Positions 39,401 to 52,250 are shown, counted from the stretch's first letter. The stretch: DNA of 64,000 bases from Hemibagrus wyckioides (GCF_019097595.1 NC_080714.1:21492759-21556758); one strand, 5' to 3'. Notes: a model not told the origin generated them from the letters alone. Numbers and translations are program-made.

Positions 39401-40289
39401 ACCGATAGTACATATATACAAAGATGTTGAGCTTTCTCATTCTATATTATTTCTGGTAGTAACCACTATTAAAACAAACAAGGAAACACTACCGTTACCA
39501 AGATCATACAAAGAACTACATGTAAAGAACCTACAAAGAAGGATGTACAAAGAACGTACAAAGAACTTACATTACAAAGAACTAGCGTTACAAAGAACTT
39601 CTTTCTTCTTCTTCTTGAAAAGGCTTTTTTTTTTGCAGAAAGCTATGGCAGGTCATCGTCCATACTGTACAGTATATCAACCCAGCTTTAAAAGATGTAT
39701 TTCAACTATATAGTAACCCATGGGTGTGTGAGGAGACTAACATAACAGTACAAAAGCACCACAGAGAATAGTAATAAGATAAATGTTGAAAGATAAACGA
39801 TATATTAATAAACAAAGTAATAACGACACACCTGTTTACACTTGTTTAATCAGGTGGATTCGGCTTTCAGTAGACTCAGATGTGGCCTCTGTTTGGTTGG
39901 AGTGGAACCTGCATCCTCACTATCCCTTTATACGGATAGTATCGGACACCTCTGCCCTAAACTATGAACTATAATACATTAAAAGTTGTAGTATGTGTCA
40001 AATCATTGTGGTGTAAGAGGAATAAAACCATCCAGGGCATGCTGATATAGGAAAATATCGTCGTAAAGCCATAGTAAACAATTTTCTGCATACAAATATG
40101 ATGAACCGGAGAGAAAGACCATGCGTGTAAGAGAGAAAGAGAAAGAGAAATGAAAATCATTCAGATCTGTTCGGCTCTGCAGTAGTACCGCAGCATTAAT
40201 CTATGTATTTACTTATTTGGTAAATCATGCTTTAAATAAAGCTCAGTGCAGAAAGATGAGACATAAATTTGAGCAGTGTAATGGAAAAT
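36427..40289. other. Unassigned AT-rich DNA
   Basis: GCTAGC-rich DNA at 37300-37570 has repeated 'agctag' and 'gctaac' words. A decamer-like repeat of 'tacaaagaac' occupies 39505-39600. The 108-codon frame at 39387-39713 runs through that repeat and is not a credible gene. Confidence 0.4.
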
Positions 40290-40515
40290 GTGTTATGCAA
40301 ATGTGGTTTCCCAGAATAAGCCTCACTTTGTAAATCAGAAAGGCTATGTAACCTTTATCTGCTGTGAGAATCATATCCCCGTACTGTATATCTGTTAGTG
40401 AGGAATGGAGAATGCACCTGGTAATTTATTTGTTACAATAAAGCCGAAACAGAGCAGCAAACGGGAGCTGGGTTCTCTAAGGGATTGTGGGAAATGCTGT
40501 TATCTGTGGGAACGG
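40290..40515. promoter_or_regulatory. Candidate regulatory element with octamer and two RBPJ-like sites
   Basis: TTATGCAAAT at 40293-40302 contains a perfect POU octamer. TGTGGGAA, an RBPJ (CSL) core-like sequence, occurs at 40486-40493 and 40505-40512 in the same orientation, 19 bp apart. The region is less repetitive than its neighbours. Short motifs occur by chance, so this is only a candidate. Confidence 0.25.
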
Positions 40516-40639
40516 CAAGGTTTGAAGTACTCCCTGTGTTCATGCTTTAATTTGGGCAGCGCCATTGGCAATCGCAATAACTGCGTATTAGCAACAGGGG
40601 GATTTCTCCAGGGAGGAGTTCCATATGCTGAAACACACT

Positions 40640-42842
40640 TCTTCTACTGCAAATGATTCTCTTCTCAAACGCTTCTCTTTCCAAAGGCCACATTCCCTGG
40701 ACTATCTTGTGTTCTCTCCTTCTCTCCCTCTCTCCCTTTCCCTTGCTTTCGCTTATTTTCTTCCCCTCTCTCTTTTACTGCTCTTTTGAGAGACAATTTG
40801 TGCACGCTGCCTGGAAGTTTTATTTGTCAGTACTTGGTGGAGGCGAGAGGAGGACATCAAATGAAAAACATTAATCACACGGGTGAGCTACAGGGAGATC
40901 TGGGAGAAAAAAGAACAAGAGAGTGAGAGAGAGGAGTGAAAAAAGGAATAAATCAGACAGAGTGGAGCAGCAGCACTCCATCGAAAAACCCACATAACAA
41001 ACAACAGTCTGGTCTCCTCCCAGTACAATGAAAATAATATTGCTGTGGTCTGTCGTGTTGTGAATAAGGACCATGCTGAAGTGATAGATGTAGACAGAGA
41101 GGAAATACCTCACATGCAACAAGAGCCTCTTTCCTGTTACATGTCTTTAGAGCTCGGTGGCTGTCCCTTGTTGCAGCTTGGTATCAGATGTCTGTTAGAC
41201 CGCTGCATCAAGCCAGTCACGTCGGCTTTTGAGAGATAAGCTTGGACGTGTATTTAAACTTATGCTAACCTTGCTGACCTTATGAATGAACAAGTTCATG
41301 AGCTGTTTAAAATGATGGCCCTCACACATGAAGCCACTTTGAGTTAGTCCTCATTACCAGGCTTGTGCTCTTCACAGGCTGCAAAGGTGATAAGGGCTAA
41401 ACCAGGCTATGGCACAGATGGCTACCGATACATGGAACCCACTCGCTCCTGACCTGTTCATCATCGATCACAGATGGCAGGCCTGTTCAAACATGAAAAT
41501 GTGAGTTTCGGCCTCAGTGCAAGTCTTCCACCCTGAGATACATGGCCTGATGAAAGCAGCTCTACATGCTAAAACAAGAAAAGAGCAGAGAGGATGACTA
41601 GATGAGCAAATGGCAGACAGAAATGAAGTGAAAGAGAGCGCATGAAAGAGAAACATTATCAGCTGTGGCTTTCAGTGTAAAAGTACGTGGGCTATGTGTG
41701 AGATGAAAGCAGAAGCTCTCAGTGCAATGTGTGGTAGCGCGCCTAAGATGTGAGACAAATACAAAAGCCCAAAATCCAGATTTTTTTCTCGTGCAGATAT
41801 TCAGCTCGCATTCATTCTGTAATTATATGTGATTCCGAGAAAGGAGAAATCTGCTTTGCTACTCTGTACACCTTTTCACTGTTTACAATAGTAAAACATC
41901 ACAAGGAGTTACTCTCTTCTGGTTGTTTCTTTCCTTAATTTCCTGTAACATGGTTGTCTTTCTCCTTTCATGGAAGAGTTTTAGAGCAGTTTAGGAAAAA
42001 TGACATCAGCTGTTTGATTTTTCTTTTTGGTTTCAGACTCTCATCCTGGATATGTGAGTGGTGGCCTGGGAAAACCCTTCGGATGGTGATATTTTGCTGC
42101 CACACACTCGCACACACACACACACACACATACTCAGTATGGTAAATATTTTGTAGTATTTTTAATAATGTGATTGATATCATTTGTAATTATGTAATAA
42201 ATGTAATAAAAATATTTAAAAAAAATCATAAACATGACTCTTCTTCATCAGTTGTTTTTGCAGTCATATTTAAAATGTAAAATTTACATTTTTCTCATTT
42301 AAAATGTATCTAAAGTGATCTTTGCAGACAGTCTAGATAAGCTTTGCTCAGAAACTTCCACATTTCTACGTTATTTTAATCAAATGTATTTATGTTCTCC
42401 TAAAGTAAACATGTCTCTTTGCATGATATATTCATTTTTCAATTGTTTTTTTACGATTATTGGCTTTTTTCCATAACCCTGCTGCAGGAACATTGAATGC
42501 ATTCCTCAGGAGGTTCCCTTGAGAGAGGCCTTAAAGGTTCACTGTACTGAATCATGATCTTTATTCTTAAATGGTTAATGAATTGAGAAATGTTAGAAAC
42601 TACTTTATTTTATCAAAATAATCTAGATCTAGCTGGGAAAGTAAAATCACTGTCACACTAAATAAGCATTTGTTACATACTAATTATTCATATTTTTCCA
42701 TACTGTAGCCGAGAGTCAATACTGATGCATGGAGTCAGTGTGGATTATTGATTGAAATTTTAAGTGTGTAAACAAATCAGGAGAAGCAAAAAACTGTTTC
42801 ACTGACCTGTGATTATAGAGTTCTAATTGTATAATTTATACA

Positions 42843-42843
<1 letters not shown>
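40640..42843. other. Unassigned DNA
   Basis: CT-rich at 40710-40775, with (CA)n at 42106-42130. No exon was supported. Confidence 0.4.

Positions 42844-42905
<62 letters not shown>
42844..42905. repeat. (AT)n array
   Basis: About 31 uninterrupted AT units, directly abutting the fold-back end of the following Tc1 copy. Confidence 0.97.
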
Positions 42906-42908
<3 letters not shown>

Positions 42909-43478
42909 CAATCTCCAGTATTCTTGTTCTAGAATGTAGAAAATAAATCCAAACTTTTGACTGGTAGTGTATATATAGGGATTTATTTTCTACATTCTAG
43001 AACAATACTGGAGATTTCAAAACTATGAAATAACACACATGGACTTCAGTAATCCATATGTAATGACAACAAAAAACAGTCAGTTGTTATATTTAGACAC
43101 GAAGGTCAGGTGTTCTGGAATAGTTCTTGCAAGAACAGTATTGTCAAGTGCATTTGCAAAACCCATCAAGCACCATGATGAAACTGGCTCACATGAAGAC
43201 CATCCCAGTAAAGCAAGACCAAAACTTACCTCTGCTGCAGAGGAGAAGTTCATTTAGAGTTACCAGCCTCAGAAATCTCCAATTAACAGCACCTCAGATT
43301 AGAGCCGTTATGACGGCTTTACAGAGCATCAGTAGCAGACATATCTCAATATCAACTGTTCAGAGGACATTATTGTGTATTTCGGCCGCCTTCAGCATTG
43401 TTTTACAATGTAGAAAGAAATAAACATCAGGAAAGACCATGGAATTAGAAGATGTGTCCAAACTTTTGACTGGTAGTG
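42906..43478 (+). mobile_element. Internally deleted Tc1-like element, copy B, with fold-back left end
   Basis: Positions 42981-43478 are the plus-orientation counterpart of copy A (23379-23930), sharing the same internal deletion and nearly the same transposase fragments. The right terminal repeat at 43458-43478 is intact and followed by TA. The expected left end is missing. Instead 42906-42969 is an inverted copy of the left terminal segment, itself shortened between the terminal repeat and the sequence 'aaaataaat'. Arms 42913-42948 and 42981-43013 are reverse complements apart from a 3-base insertion, with a 32-base loop that holds a terminal repeat at 42949-42969 pointing the same way as the right one. 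Confidence 0.88.
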
Positions 43479-43480
43479 TA

Positions 43481-45149
43481 TATATATATAAAATATAAAA
43501 TTAGACATCCATAACTTTTCCAGAAAATGTACAAAATGTCATAACTTTATTCTAAGATGCTTTTTATTATCATTTTGAAACATACTGAGATTAAATACTG
43601 TAGAAATAGCTTTGTTTTTGAACCACTGCATGTAGAAACTACATCTTTTTGTTTTCTGCCTATTTACAACTTGTTCTTCACTAATTCCATTCAAACTACC
43701 ATAAATCATTGGGTCTAAATTATAATCGCATGTATGTACATGCACTCCTCTGGCACTGTCATGGCTCGTTAGTTTCACATGCATTGGATTACCGGTCGAC
43801 TAATTTAAACCACAAGAGGGGAACACTAATTTCAGATGTACAGCCTTTGTGTAAATCTATACTATTATCTCCATCTCTCAGCAGCTGCGTGTCCCAGAAG
43901 AAAGGTCAGTCAATGCAAGCTCCATCCTACAAGCCACCTTGACTGCTTCTATCCACTAGATCAATGGGCATCTTGGGGCTTGGGCGATATTGCAGGCAGC
44001 ACTTGGTCCCCAATTGCAGCAGACCAGTAAACTGATGAAGCGTTGTCATCTGCATCCCCAATAGCTGCAGAGTAAATATCATGGGTTCACACACAAGCTC
44101 TTCCGTTGCCCCAATATGGGGTGGCATTTGCCAATAATGCTGTGGATTTGTATAAGGCTTAAGGGAGACAAAGTTATCCAGAAGGGTTTTTGGAATGAAT
44201 GGAATGTTGAACAGGCAAACAAGGCCAAGATATTAAACAAGTTTAAAGGTGCAGTGTCTAATTTTTAACGAACTATTATAATCATATGATTTACCTTGCT
44301 ATTTAAACCTGTTATTTGCAAACAATGCCAGCAACGATCTGGTTAGTTTATTCTGGCACCATTTTCAAAAACATTTGGGCCTGGAAATTAACCTCACATC
44401 CAACAAGTGGCTCTGGAAATCATCATCATCTTCAAGTAATATTCACAGCTTTAAAAAAAAAACCCAGTCCAACCTCAGGTTTAACACCTTAAAGTCACAG
44501 GACCCTCTAGCAAGATTTCTCTCCTGGATAACTCCATACATATTGATATTAGTTCCACTGTAGTTACTAAACAATTCACAGTAGTTACTGAGAAATGCTT
44601 TTAGATGAATAATAAATAATAGACATTAACTTAAAGGGCTTAGTGTTGTCCTAAAGGTGAAGATGAACCAGTTTCATTATTTATCACACAGATGGTAAGC
44701 CCTTTAGATTTATGGAGGAATGCCCAGTCGGCATGACCTACTACTCTTTCTCTTACCAGAAAAAAACAACCCTAACATATCGCCATGCTTTATATCAGTG
44801 TTTTCTAATATTTCACCCTTGGGTACTGCACCTTGTAATGCCTTCCAAGAAATAATTATCTACACTATTAAGGGCTTCCTGATTAATTATCTGATGAGAT
44901 AGGGAAGTTCTTATTTGAGTAATCCATACTTTATCACACTTCAGTAAAAGTGTGATTAGCACACTCATGTATTTTCACTTTTCCTGATTTGGTTACACAT
45001 TTAAAACTTGTACTGTTCAATAATCCTCACCGTCTCCATGCATCAGTATTGACCCCTGGGTAAAATATGGTAAGAGGTAACATTAACTAAAAATACGCAT
45101 AATCAATATTTACCCATTGGACTGTAATCTATTTATCAGTGCCCTCTGC
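43481..45149. other. Unassigned AT-rich DNA
   Basis: 'aaaggtgcagtgtctaattt' near 44245 resembles the edge of a common fish DNA-transposon repeat, but I could not delimit an element. Confidence 0.4.
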
Positions 45150-45480
45150 TTTTCACCAGATTCTAGCTCTTTAAGCCCTCAGTGTCAAGCTGGTCTGAGG
45201 GACTTGATTTAAAGCCCAATTAGCTTTAGAACAAATGACCCATGGGAGCACAATTCTCCCCATCAGCGAAATGCGTGCGAGTGAGCAGACTGAACATGCT
45301 TTGTGCTAATTGACAACAGTAAAATGTGGCCATGAAGGATAATCTGCAAATGAGACAGAATGCAGGAAATGAGAAGCTGCCATTCCATAATCAGTGCCAG
45401 AATCAGATTTGTGGTTTGGAGCAATGTGTTATCAATAGCATATCCTTTTCGCTAGCGTATTAATTGAAATGACTTCTTCA
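45150..45480. promoter_or_regulatory. Candidate conserved non-coding element
   Basis: A low-repeat stretch with several homeodomain-like cores, among them 'caattagc', 'gctaattgac', 'gataatc' and 'attaattgaaatg'. It has no long frame. Its style resembles vertebrate developmental enhancers, but conservation cannot be judged from one sequence. Confidence 0.2.
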
Positions 45481-47064
45481 CCAAGTAGTATCCATATTAT
45501 ATTTAATCATTTCTTCTGAGGAACTCATTTTTCACAGAAAAAGAAAAATCATACCACCCTTTGAATCGCTTTCAAATGTAAAGACAGAGGTATTGTCTTT
45601 ATATTTAAAAGCAATTTGAATGGATATACTTGTCTTTATTCTTCTCTGTGAAAACCGAGGCCCTCAGAAGAGATTATTACTAAGCTGTTTTTGCTAAATG
45701 TATGAGAACTTCAGAGAGAATTATAAAGTCTCAGAGAATATGAAAAAGTCAAGACTAAATAAAAGAGTGGAGAAAAGTGCAGCTGTTTAAGTACTATTTA
45801 CAGTTTCTATTGCTCCTGCTCATGTAAGTAGGCTTGATTCAGTGCGTATTCATCCTCTAACATACCATAAAACCAATACAGACATATAAAGCACCCTCCA
45901 GGGTTTGCTAATGAGATATACCGAAGCTGCTTGAGCCAATGCAAGCACTGACTGGTTGATGATTATATCTGTACCTTGACCCAGCGATATTCCTTGTACA
46001 TCATCAAGGGAAAAAACAACTCGGAATTAACAAGCTGTTATTGTTCCCACCTGTTGCCAAAAATGAATCTGACCCAGCTATATCACAGCTTAGTTTAGAA
46101 ATCTCAGTAAGGTTTCTGGCCTGCTCAGCAATGAGCTGGATTAATTTCAGCATTCAGTATTCAGGGATGGCCGTATGACCCACGGTTGCCTGAATTTCAG
46201 TTAAGGCACTTGTTCTTATTTGTTCTCATTAGCATCAGGTCACACAGCGGCACCGTGTTGTGTCTGCTGCTTCTATTCGTGTATTTTGTGTACCTGTGGT
46301 CAGCTATGACAGCAAAAATAACAGCATCAAGCTCTATTCTTTCCACACACGATTAAAATGCAGTGTAATATCTATTTTCAGAAGTTGTCATGTGATAAAT
46401 TGGATTGTCGGCTCACACTTTGAAAAGTCAACAGAGTAAGCTGGATTCTGCTCAGTAGCTTTTTAATTTATAAAAAAAAAAAAAAAGAGCCTCTCTTTTC
46501 TTGTCATGCTTATAGGAAGACATAATGGGCAAAATTGCTTTTGCGCAAAGAAAACAACAAAAAAAAAAGGTGTTCAAACTGAGAAAATGGGCGATTCTGT
46601 TTACACTGTGCAGAAAGAGGTTGTGTCTTGTGTTCTCTTGTCAATCATCACAGCAGATTGGAGCTTCATATGGAGGGTCATGACAATATTCACTCAATTT
46701 GTGCTGAGCATGTTTGGTGAAAATAGAACTATGTGTATTTTCTTTCATTATGGAAGAGTCAATGGAGGACAATGACAAATCAATAACAGAAAACGTAAGG
46801 GAATATCACAGATGCTAAAATGGTCATTTGCATGAATAATTAGCATCAGTAATACCAATTTTTCTAACTCTCCTCTTGTGTAACATTCACTATTATAGTA
46901 GTGGTACATCACAGTGGTACAACAAGCATATTGAGCTAAGGTTTGGCTAGCATGCTGTTTCCCAAAAAGTCTAAAATAGTGTATTACACAGTGTACAGAT
47001 TTCCATTTTAATAGAAATTTCATCCATTTTAATAGAAAGAACTGCACCAGTGCAATCATCTTAT
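45481..47064. other. Unassigned AT-rich DNA
   Basis: Contains an A14 run near 46473 and AT-rich chance frames; nothing recognised. Confidence 0.4.
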
Positions 47065-47637
47065 AAGCCAGTTGGTCAAGAGAATCAACTAAAGTTCACT
47101 TTATCCATCACAATGGGGGGGGGATATGATCTCAGTGATTTTAGCCATGGCATAATTGTTAGTGCCAGATGGGCTGGTTTGTGCATTTCATAAACTCCTG
47201 ATCTCCTGAGATTTTCATGCTGTTTATGCAGAATAGAGCAGGTGGATACATCTTGTTTTGGGGAAATCTCAGAGGAGAATGGTCAGACTGGTTTGACCTT
47301 ACTAGAAGGCTATGGTAAATCAAATAACCATTCTTCACAACCATGGTGAGCAGAAAATAATCTCATAATCACATTAAATCTTGAGGCAGATGGACTATCA
47401 AAGTGGAAGATCAGATAGGGTTCTATTCTGGCCAGTTACTGTATCTGGTGAATACTGACAAATACCAGGCAATTTCCACATTCTGATGTTTGACAGGAAC
47501 ATTCACTAAAGCTCTTGACTTGTATCTACAAGCTTTCATGCATTGTGATGCTGCCACATGATTGGCTGATTCAATAATTGCCTAAATGAGCAGGACTAAA
47601 TGTGTTCTTATTGAAGTGTCTAGTGGGGGTTTATACA
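47065..47637 (+). pseudogene. Internally deleted Tc1-like element with long subterminal inverted repeats
   Basis: The left part ('ggtcaagagaatcaac', 'aaagttcac') leads into decayed transposase blocks: 'gccatggcataattgttag', 'gccagatgggctggtttg' and 'tcttgaggcagatgg'. The sequence then jumps to the right subterminal block 'aagctcttgacttgtatct', 'gctgccacatgattggctga' and the end 'gttcttattgaagtg'. The right block is the inverted counterpart of the left region of the related fossil at 4700-4790. The catalytic region is deleted and several stops are present. Confidence 0.7.
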
Positions 47638-47659
47638 TTGTACTGTACACTACGCTTGA

Positions 47660-47900
47660 TTTTTGTAGGATATTGATTGCTGGAACAGCTTCAAAGTTGG
47701 AACAGATTCAAATGGAACAGTCAAGCTGTGTCTCAATGGCATACTTAGCGTACTGAGTAGTGTGTTCACCGTCAGAAATTTTGTGAGATATATTACACTA
47801 TTAATATGCATTTTTAAAATATTATGCATGGACCACGGTACATAGAAAACGAGGTCATCATAGGGCACTGTGTTTTGAATTTGTTTAAATGGCCAATCCG
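47660..47900. repeat. Possible decayed DNA-transposon repeat
   Basis: 'gctgtgtctcaatggcatac' and 'gtactgagtagtgtgttc' resemble the end of a common teleost DNA-transposon repeat. The ends could not be paired, so this is a weak call. The 84-codon minus frame here shows no domain. Confidence 0.25.
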
Positions 47901-50900
47901 CCAAGTGTCACCCTGTGATTAAATTAGGAGATAGATTAGGACGTTTAGTCAAGATTTTATAATCAATAGATATTCCTCAAGACACTGTTCCGGACAATTA
48001 CAGTAGATAGTGCATGGTAATTTGTTATATACTTGTAGGACAGAACATAAGTGTTTGATTTGTTACATTAAAAGTTACCAGGAACTGGAAATGGTTCAAA
48101 TGGATCACTTACAGATCTGAAAACTCTTATTTAAAGGGTAATACATAGAAATAATTGTGCCTAAATTTCAAGAGATCCAAATTATAGTGGACAGTTTATT
48201 CCATTCATTCTTCAAGTATCCAACAAGCTGATGACCCAAGCTTGTCCCATGTAAGGACAGAATCTTTAATATTCATTTGCCCTCACTGTGTATATTACTA
48301 GTATATTACTGGCCAGTTCACAACTAGAACCATCACAATCTGCAAATTTAGGAATCACAGTTCTTTTTAAATCCTTTGTTGAATCCAAATCACTTTTCCA
48401 TTGTATATTTTCATTGCCATTAATTAACTGAGAAATCTTTACAGAACATGAAGCCATAATAATTTACATCAAGCAAAGACATTCATATGCAAAGATGTCA
48501 CAAGAAAGTCTGCAAGAAATTCATGACAAAATGAAAAGAAAACATTTTTGTTTGGGGGAATCTACCTGAGTTTTCCAATGTTTTCCTCTATAAGAGGGGA
48601 TTTTAATCTCATTTCAAATAGAGACATCAAAGGTAATTTACATTCTCTTAATGGCATCTGTCATCTTGCAGCCCAATGGTAATTTCCTCAGCTTATCTGA
48701 AGCCTCTACTTTGTGGACATTGATTTAGTCTATATTACATTCCTCCCTTCTGCTGAGCACTGGGAGATGATGATTTATTTGATTGGGATCAGAGTTAAGC
48801 AGGACTGGACTGCAGGCATCTTAATAGTCCCAAGCCTGCTCTCACTGATTTTCATAGGAAAGATCTGAACAAAATATGTGCAATAACTCAATATGCACAA
48901 ATCTCCAACTGGCAAAGACAATATACTCACAAATGTTTGGTTTGGAGACAGAGTATTTGTGTACAGTTGCTATGCCCAGAATTCTATTTTTATTATTGAA
49001 TTGGCAAAATGAAATGGATGGCATAGATGCGTTTGTTTTACCCTAATCTGGCTAATCTCTAATAGAATCCTTATTGATCAGGCCTCCTTTCTGTTACTGT
49101 TCAACACTGACCTTTTCTCAGCTGATAACTGTCATGAGAGATGGACTAAAATGCTTGTAGCAGATGAGTCAAAGAACTAGGCAACACTATGAACTGTGGG
49201 GCAGGCTAATGGTCATGTGATCACCAAACAGGTCATGGTCAAAACACAAGGTTTGGAATCATTGAACCAACAATGGAGGTAGTGCGATTGCAAAAGGGTG
49301 TGTTTCCATTAGTAATCAGGTGATAAGAGGATATGAGCTTGACTGAAGGTCATGTGACAAGATCAAGATGAAGACAAGATCACAGGCTGACGATCATGGG
49401 AGTTGAATTATGGGAGCTCACTCTGGGAGCTGAATAGGATTGTTTTATGGGCCAATATCTGGATTATGTGGCTGGGCAGTCTGCAGGGACAGGGTTTGCA
49501 GGAACATAGCAGTGCTTTTCCAGACCATAAACATCCTTCTTTTTAAGATATTGGATTTGACCTTGGTGACAACAAGAGTCAAGGATGGAAGCTTACTGGT
49601 GTTCCTTCAGTGTCTAACAGTGGAGAGGGAGTTCAATTAAGATGGCTTCCTCTAATGAATCTTGAGAAAGAATACATGGAAACCAGGCGTGGAGATTGCT
49701 GCAATGTTTTTTTTTTCTTTTTCTTTCTTTTTTTTTTTTAATAGATTAGTCTTAATGGTCCATTGTAGTAGGACATAAGTTCTTGGTCGAACCCAATTCA
49801 TCCCACTTGCCTGGTTCATGAATTGAGATTCTCAGAATGCTGTCTGTCAGCAAATTACTTTTGTTGTTGAACTGCTTAACAGTCCATTTGTCAAGGACTG
49901 GTGTGTCTGTGGGTGTGGTGTCCCAGGAAAGAAAGCTGCACTTTATCTGATCCTCCCCTAAGAAATGATCTGAGTCAGATTGCAGAAAAGTTTCAAATGA
50001 AACACAAAAAGCCAAAAATCTTTCTTTCTTTCCTTTAAAGTTTGTAAAGTTGGCAGCACTGCTGCTACCTGGACCTTGGCTTTGTCATTGAAAATATCTT
50101 TTTCTATTTTTCATATATTTTTCAGCTTGCCTCAGTATTGAATGCTGAAATAGGAAAGAATGTGTTTATATGGACCATGACAGGTAGTTGAAATGGTTCA
50201 GGTGAAGGCTGTACAGAACATACTGACCACATTTGCTGTCCAGAGTATTGTACCTCCTTTGTTCTGAAGCAGAAACCAGATGATGCTGGTGTTCTTAGGT
50301 GGTTAATTTGGTTGAGTAATTTATGTCTGAAATCTTGTAAGCTTTGAGATTAATTTGTGAAGTTATCTGGTCTCCAAAATAAGAGTTTTATCATTGTAGC
50401 TTGGATTTCACAAATCATGCGTGTGAGTTTACATACACAACACTCACCAGTTAACAGATCTAGGTCAGAGATTCTTTATTCTCTACAGGCATTATCAAGT
50501 TTATACTTCTGAAAAGACTCCTCAGAAGTGACTGTGATTGAGCAGGGAAAGTTGCTGAAGGGACTAGTCTGAGTGTGTGGGTGAGAGAGAAACAAAGATG
50601 CAAACAGAAACAGAAAGGGAAAAATCCAGGCAGAGAAAGCACGGAAGAGGTCCAAAGTGAGAGCTTGTATTATTTGCATTGCGTATTTGAAGCAAGGTCA
50701 GGCTGAGTAAAAAGCCTCCACAGTGGAGAACAAGGTCTTTGACAAAGTGTTGTGTACAGCACCACAGGTCAAACACACACAGTAAAGGGTGAATCGGATG
50801 ATTTGGACAAACAGAACAGATTGTCTCCACTGGATCTGCTCCAGCCTTCACCGGTTTGTGCCTGCAGTCTGTCTGAACCAGCTTGTGCTCTCTAGCTCCA

Positions 50901-52039
50901 GATCTGGTGGCCTTTTGTTTGGGGTGTGAAATCTATTTCCTCTGCCTGTTGCAGCGGTTTGTGTGCCATTATTATGGTGGAATTATTGTGGAAAGTGTTT
51001 TTCGATTTATAGGCACAAACACTCTCATATATTCACACACAAACACAGGCCACTATTCCCAGGCAGCTTTATTAACTGGTCACTATGCTGTCAGGCTGGG
51101 AAGAACCCTACCCGTGGGATATCCAGTGTAACCTCTATGTGTCACACCTGTGGTATAGATGCAGTTACTTTTTCTTTTTTTTTTACTTGAAACTGAAATA
51201 ATGGAGCTCAAGGCAGCAGTTACTTTGCTTTTTTATGATGTTTTTTTAAGCTCTAAATGGGATGGGACTGTTCTTTCAGACTATTTGTGCTTATGCATTA
51301 AAACGTTTGTTTGATTGTCTTATTGTACAGGGTCTGATAGAATTGCCTCAGTGTTGGAACCTTGAATAAGATCAGCTTTGGTTGGTTAAGAATTCTTCTC
51401 ATATGTCTGTTATCCTACAAGGTTTATTGTGGAAGTAAAAGAGGCATAGTTCAGCAACTGTTCTTAGATTTCAACTGTTAGTTTTGAATAGAGAGAGTAT
51501 AACAGTCTCGGCAGTATGCCACTCAGAGGATACAGCAGACCCAGGTTAAATGTGCTTGAGAGTTTATTTGTTTCTATTTCATTTTTATTTACCTTGGCAT
51601 GCTAATCAGGCATTAATGAAAAACTTTTTCAAATCTAATTGTGCTGCAGCTTTCCAGCTGGCTCATCAAATTCTGATCGGTGTTGGCATTGTTCATCTCT
51701 TTCACACACACACACACACGTGTACACAGACATGCACACAAGAGAATGAGAGCGATTGAATAAATATATTTGCGACAACGGAGCTCAGCTGTGCCACATT
51801 AGTCAAGACCCCTCAAGCTCATCCCTAAACACTCTCCATCAGTACAGAACCAATCGACCCACATCTCCACCTGCTTTATACATTCTCATAGGGTGCTATG
51901 TTGGTCTTCAGAATTACAATTACAACTCCCTACCTGACCAGAGAAAAGACTCATCCAAGATAATTATGAATTTGAAGACTGCAATGCCTGATATAGGTAA
52001 GTGACCCTCAAGGTCACATGGTCAGATCAGAGACTTCCC
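47901..52039. other. Unassigned AT-rich DNA
   Basis: Includes T-rich DNA at 49705-49740, E-box words GGTCATGTGA at 49211 and 49348, and (CA)n near 51704-51719. No gene was supported. Confidence 0.4.
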
Positions 52040-52250
52040 TCAATAAGTAATAACTTTTGTGTCAGGACTACCCACTTTATAACTAAACACTTCTTTTTGA
52101 CTGAATGGTCCTCCCCACCTGGGACAGAATAACCTCCAGCACCCAATCCAAACACAAACTGAAAGAGAAAATGCAGGGGAGTGAACCAAGGTGCTACAAC
52201 AAAGAACTGCTTTAAAATGCTCAGATAGTTCCTCCCATCCAGTCACACAC
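52040..52250 (-). pseudogene. Possible Ty3/Gypsy reverse transcriptase-RNase H relic
   Basis: The minus-strand reading has FKAVLCCSTLVHSPAFSL, then in another frame a 'LSQ'-like segment with GEDHSV, then KKCLVIKW. This order resembles the Gypsy segment between the reverse transcriptase and RNase H (F..LK..L...PVL..PDF, GAVLSQ, EKE.LAIKWA). Several frame changes are needed. The frame at 52040-52255 covers part of it. No long terminal repeats were found. This is a weak to moderate call. Confidence 0.4.

Noticed and set aside
39387..39713. 108-codon frame
   Set aside because: Spans the 'tacaaagaac' repeat and a CTT/T-rich patch; no domain or splice context.
44245..44330. DNA-transposon terminus resembling 'aggtgcagtgtgtaa'
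   Set aside because: No matching second terminus or target-site duplication was found.
51756..52004. Plus-strand frame ending at a good donor (TAG|GTAAGTG near 51996)
   Set aside because: No acceptor of comparable quality, no protein family resemblance, and it adjoins a retroelement relic on the other strand.
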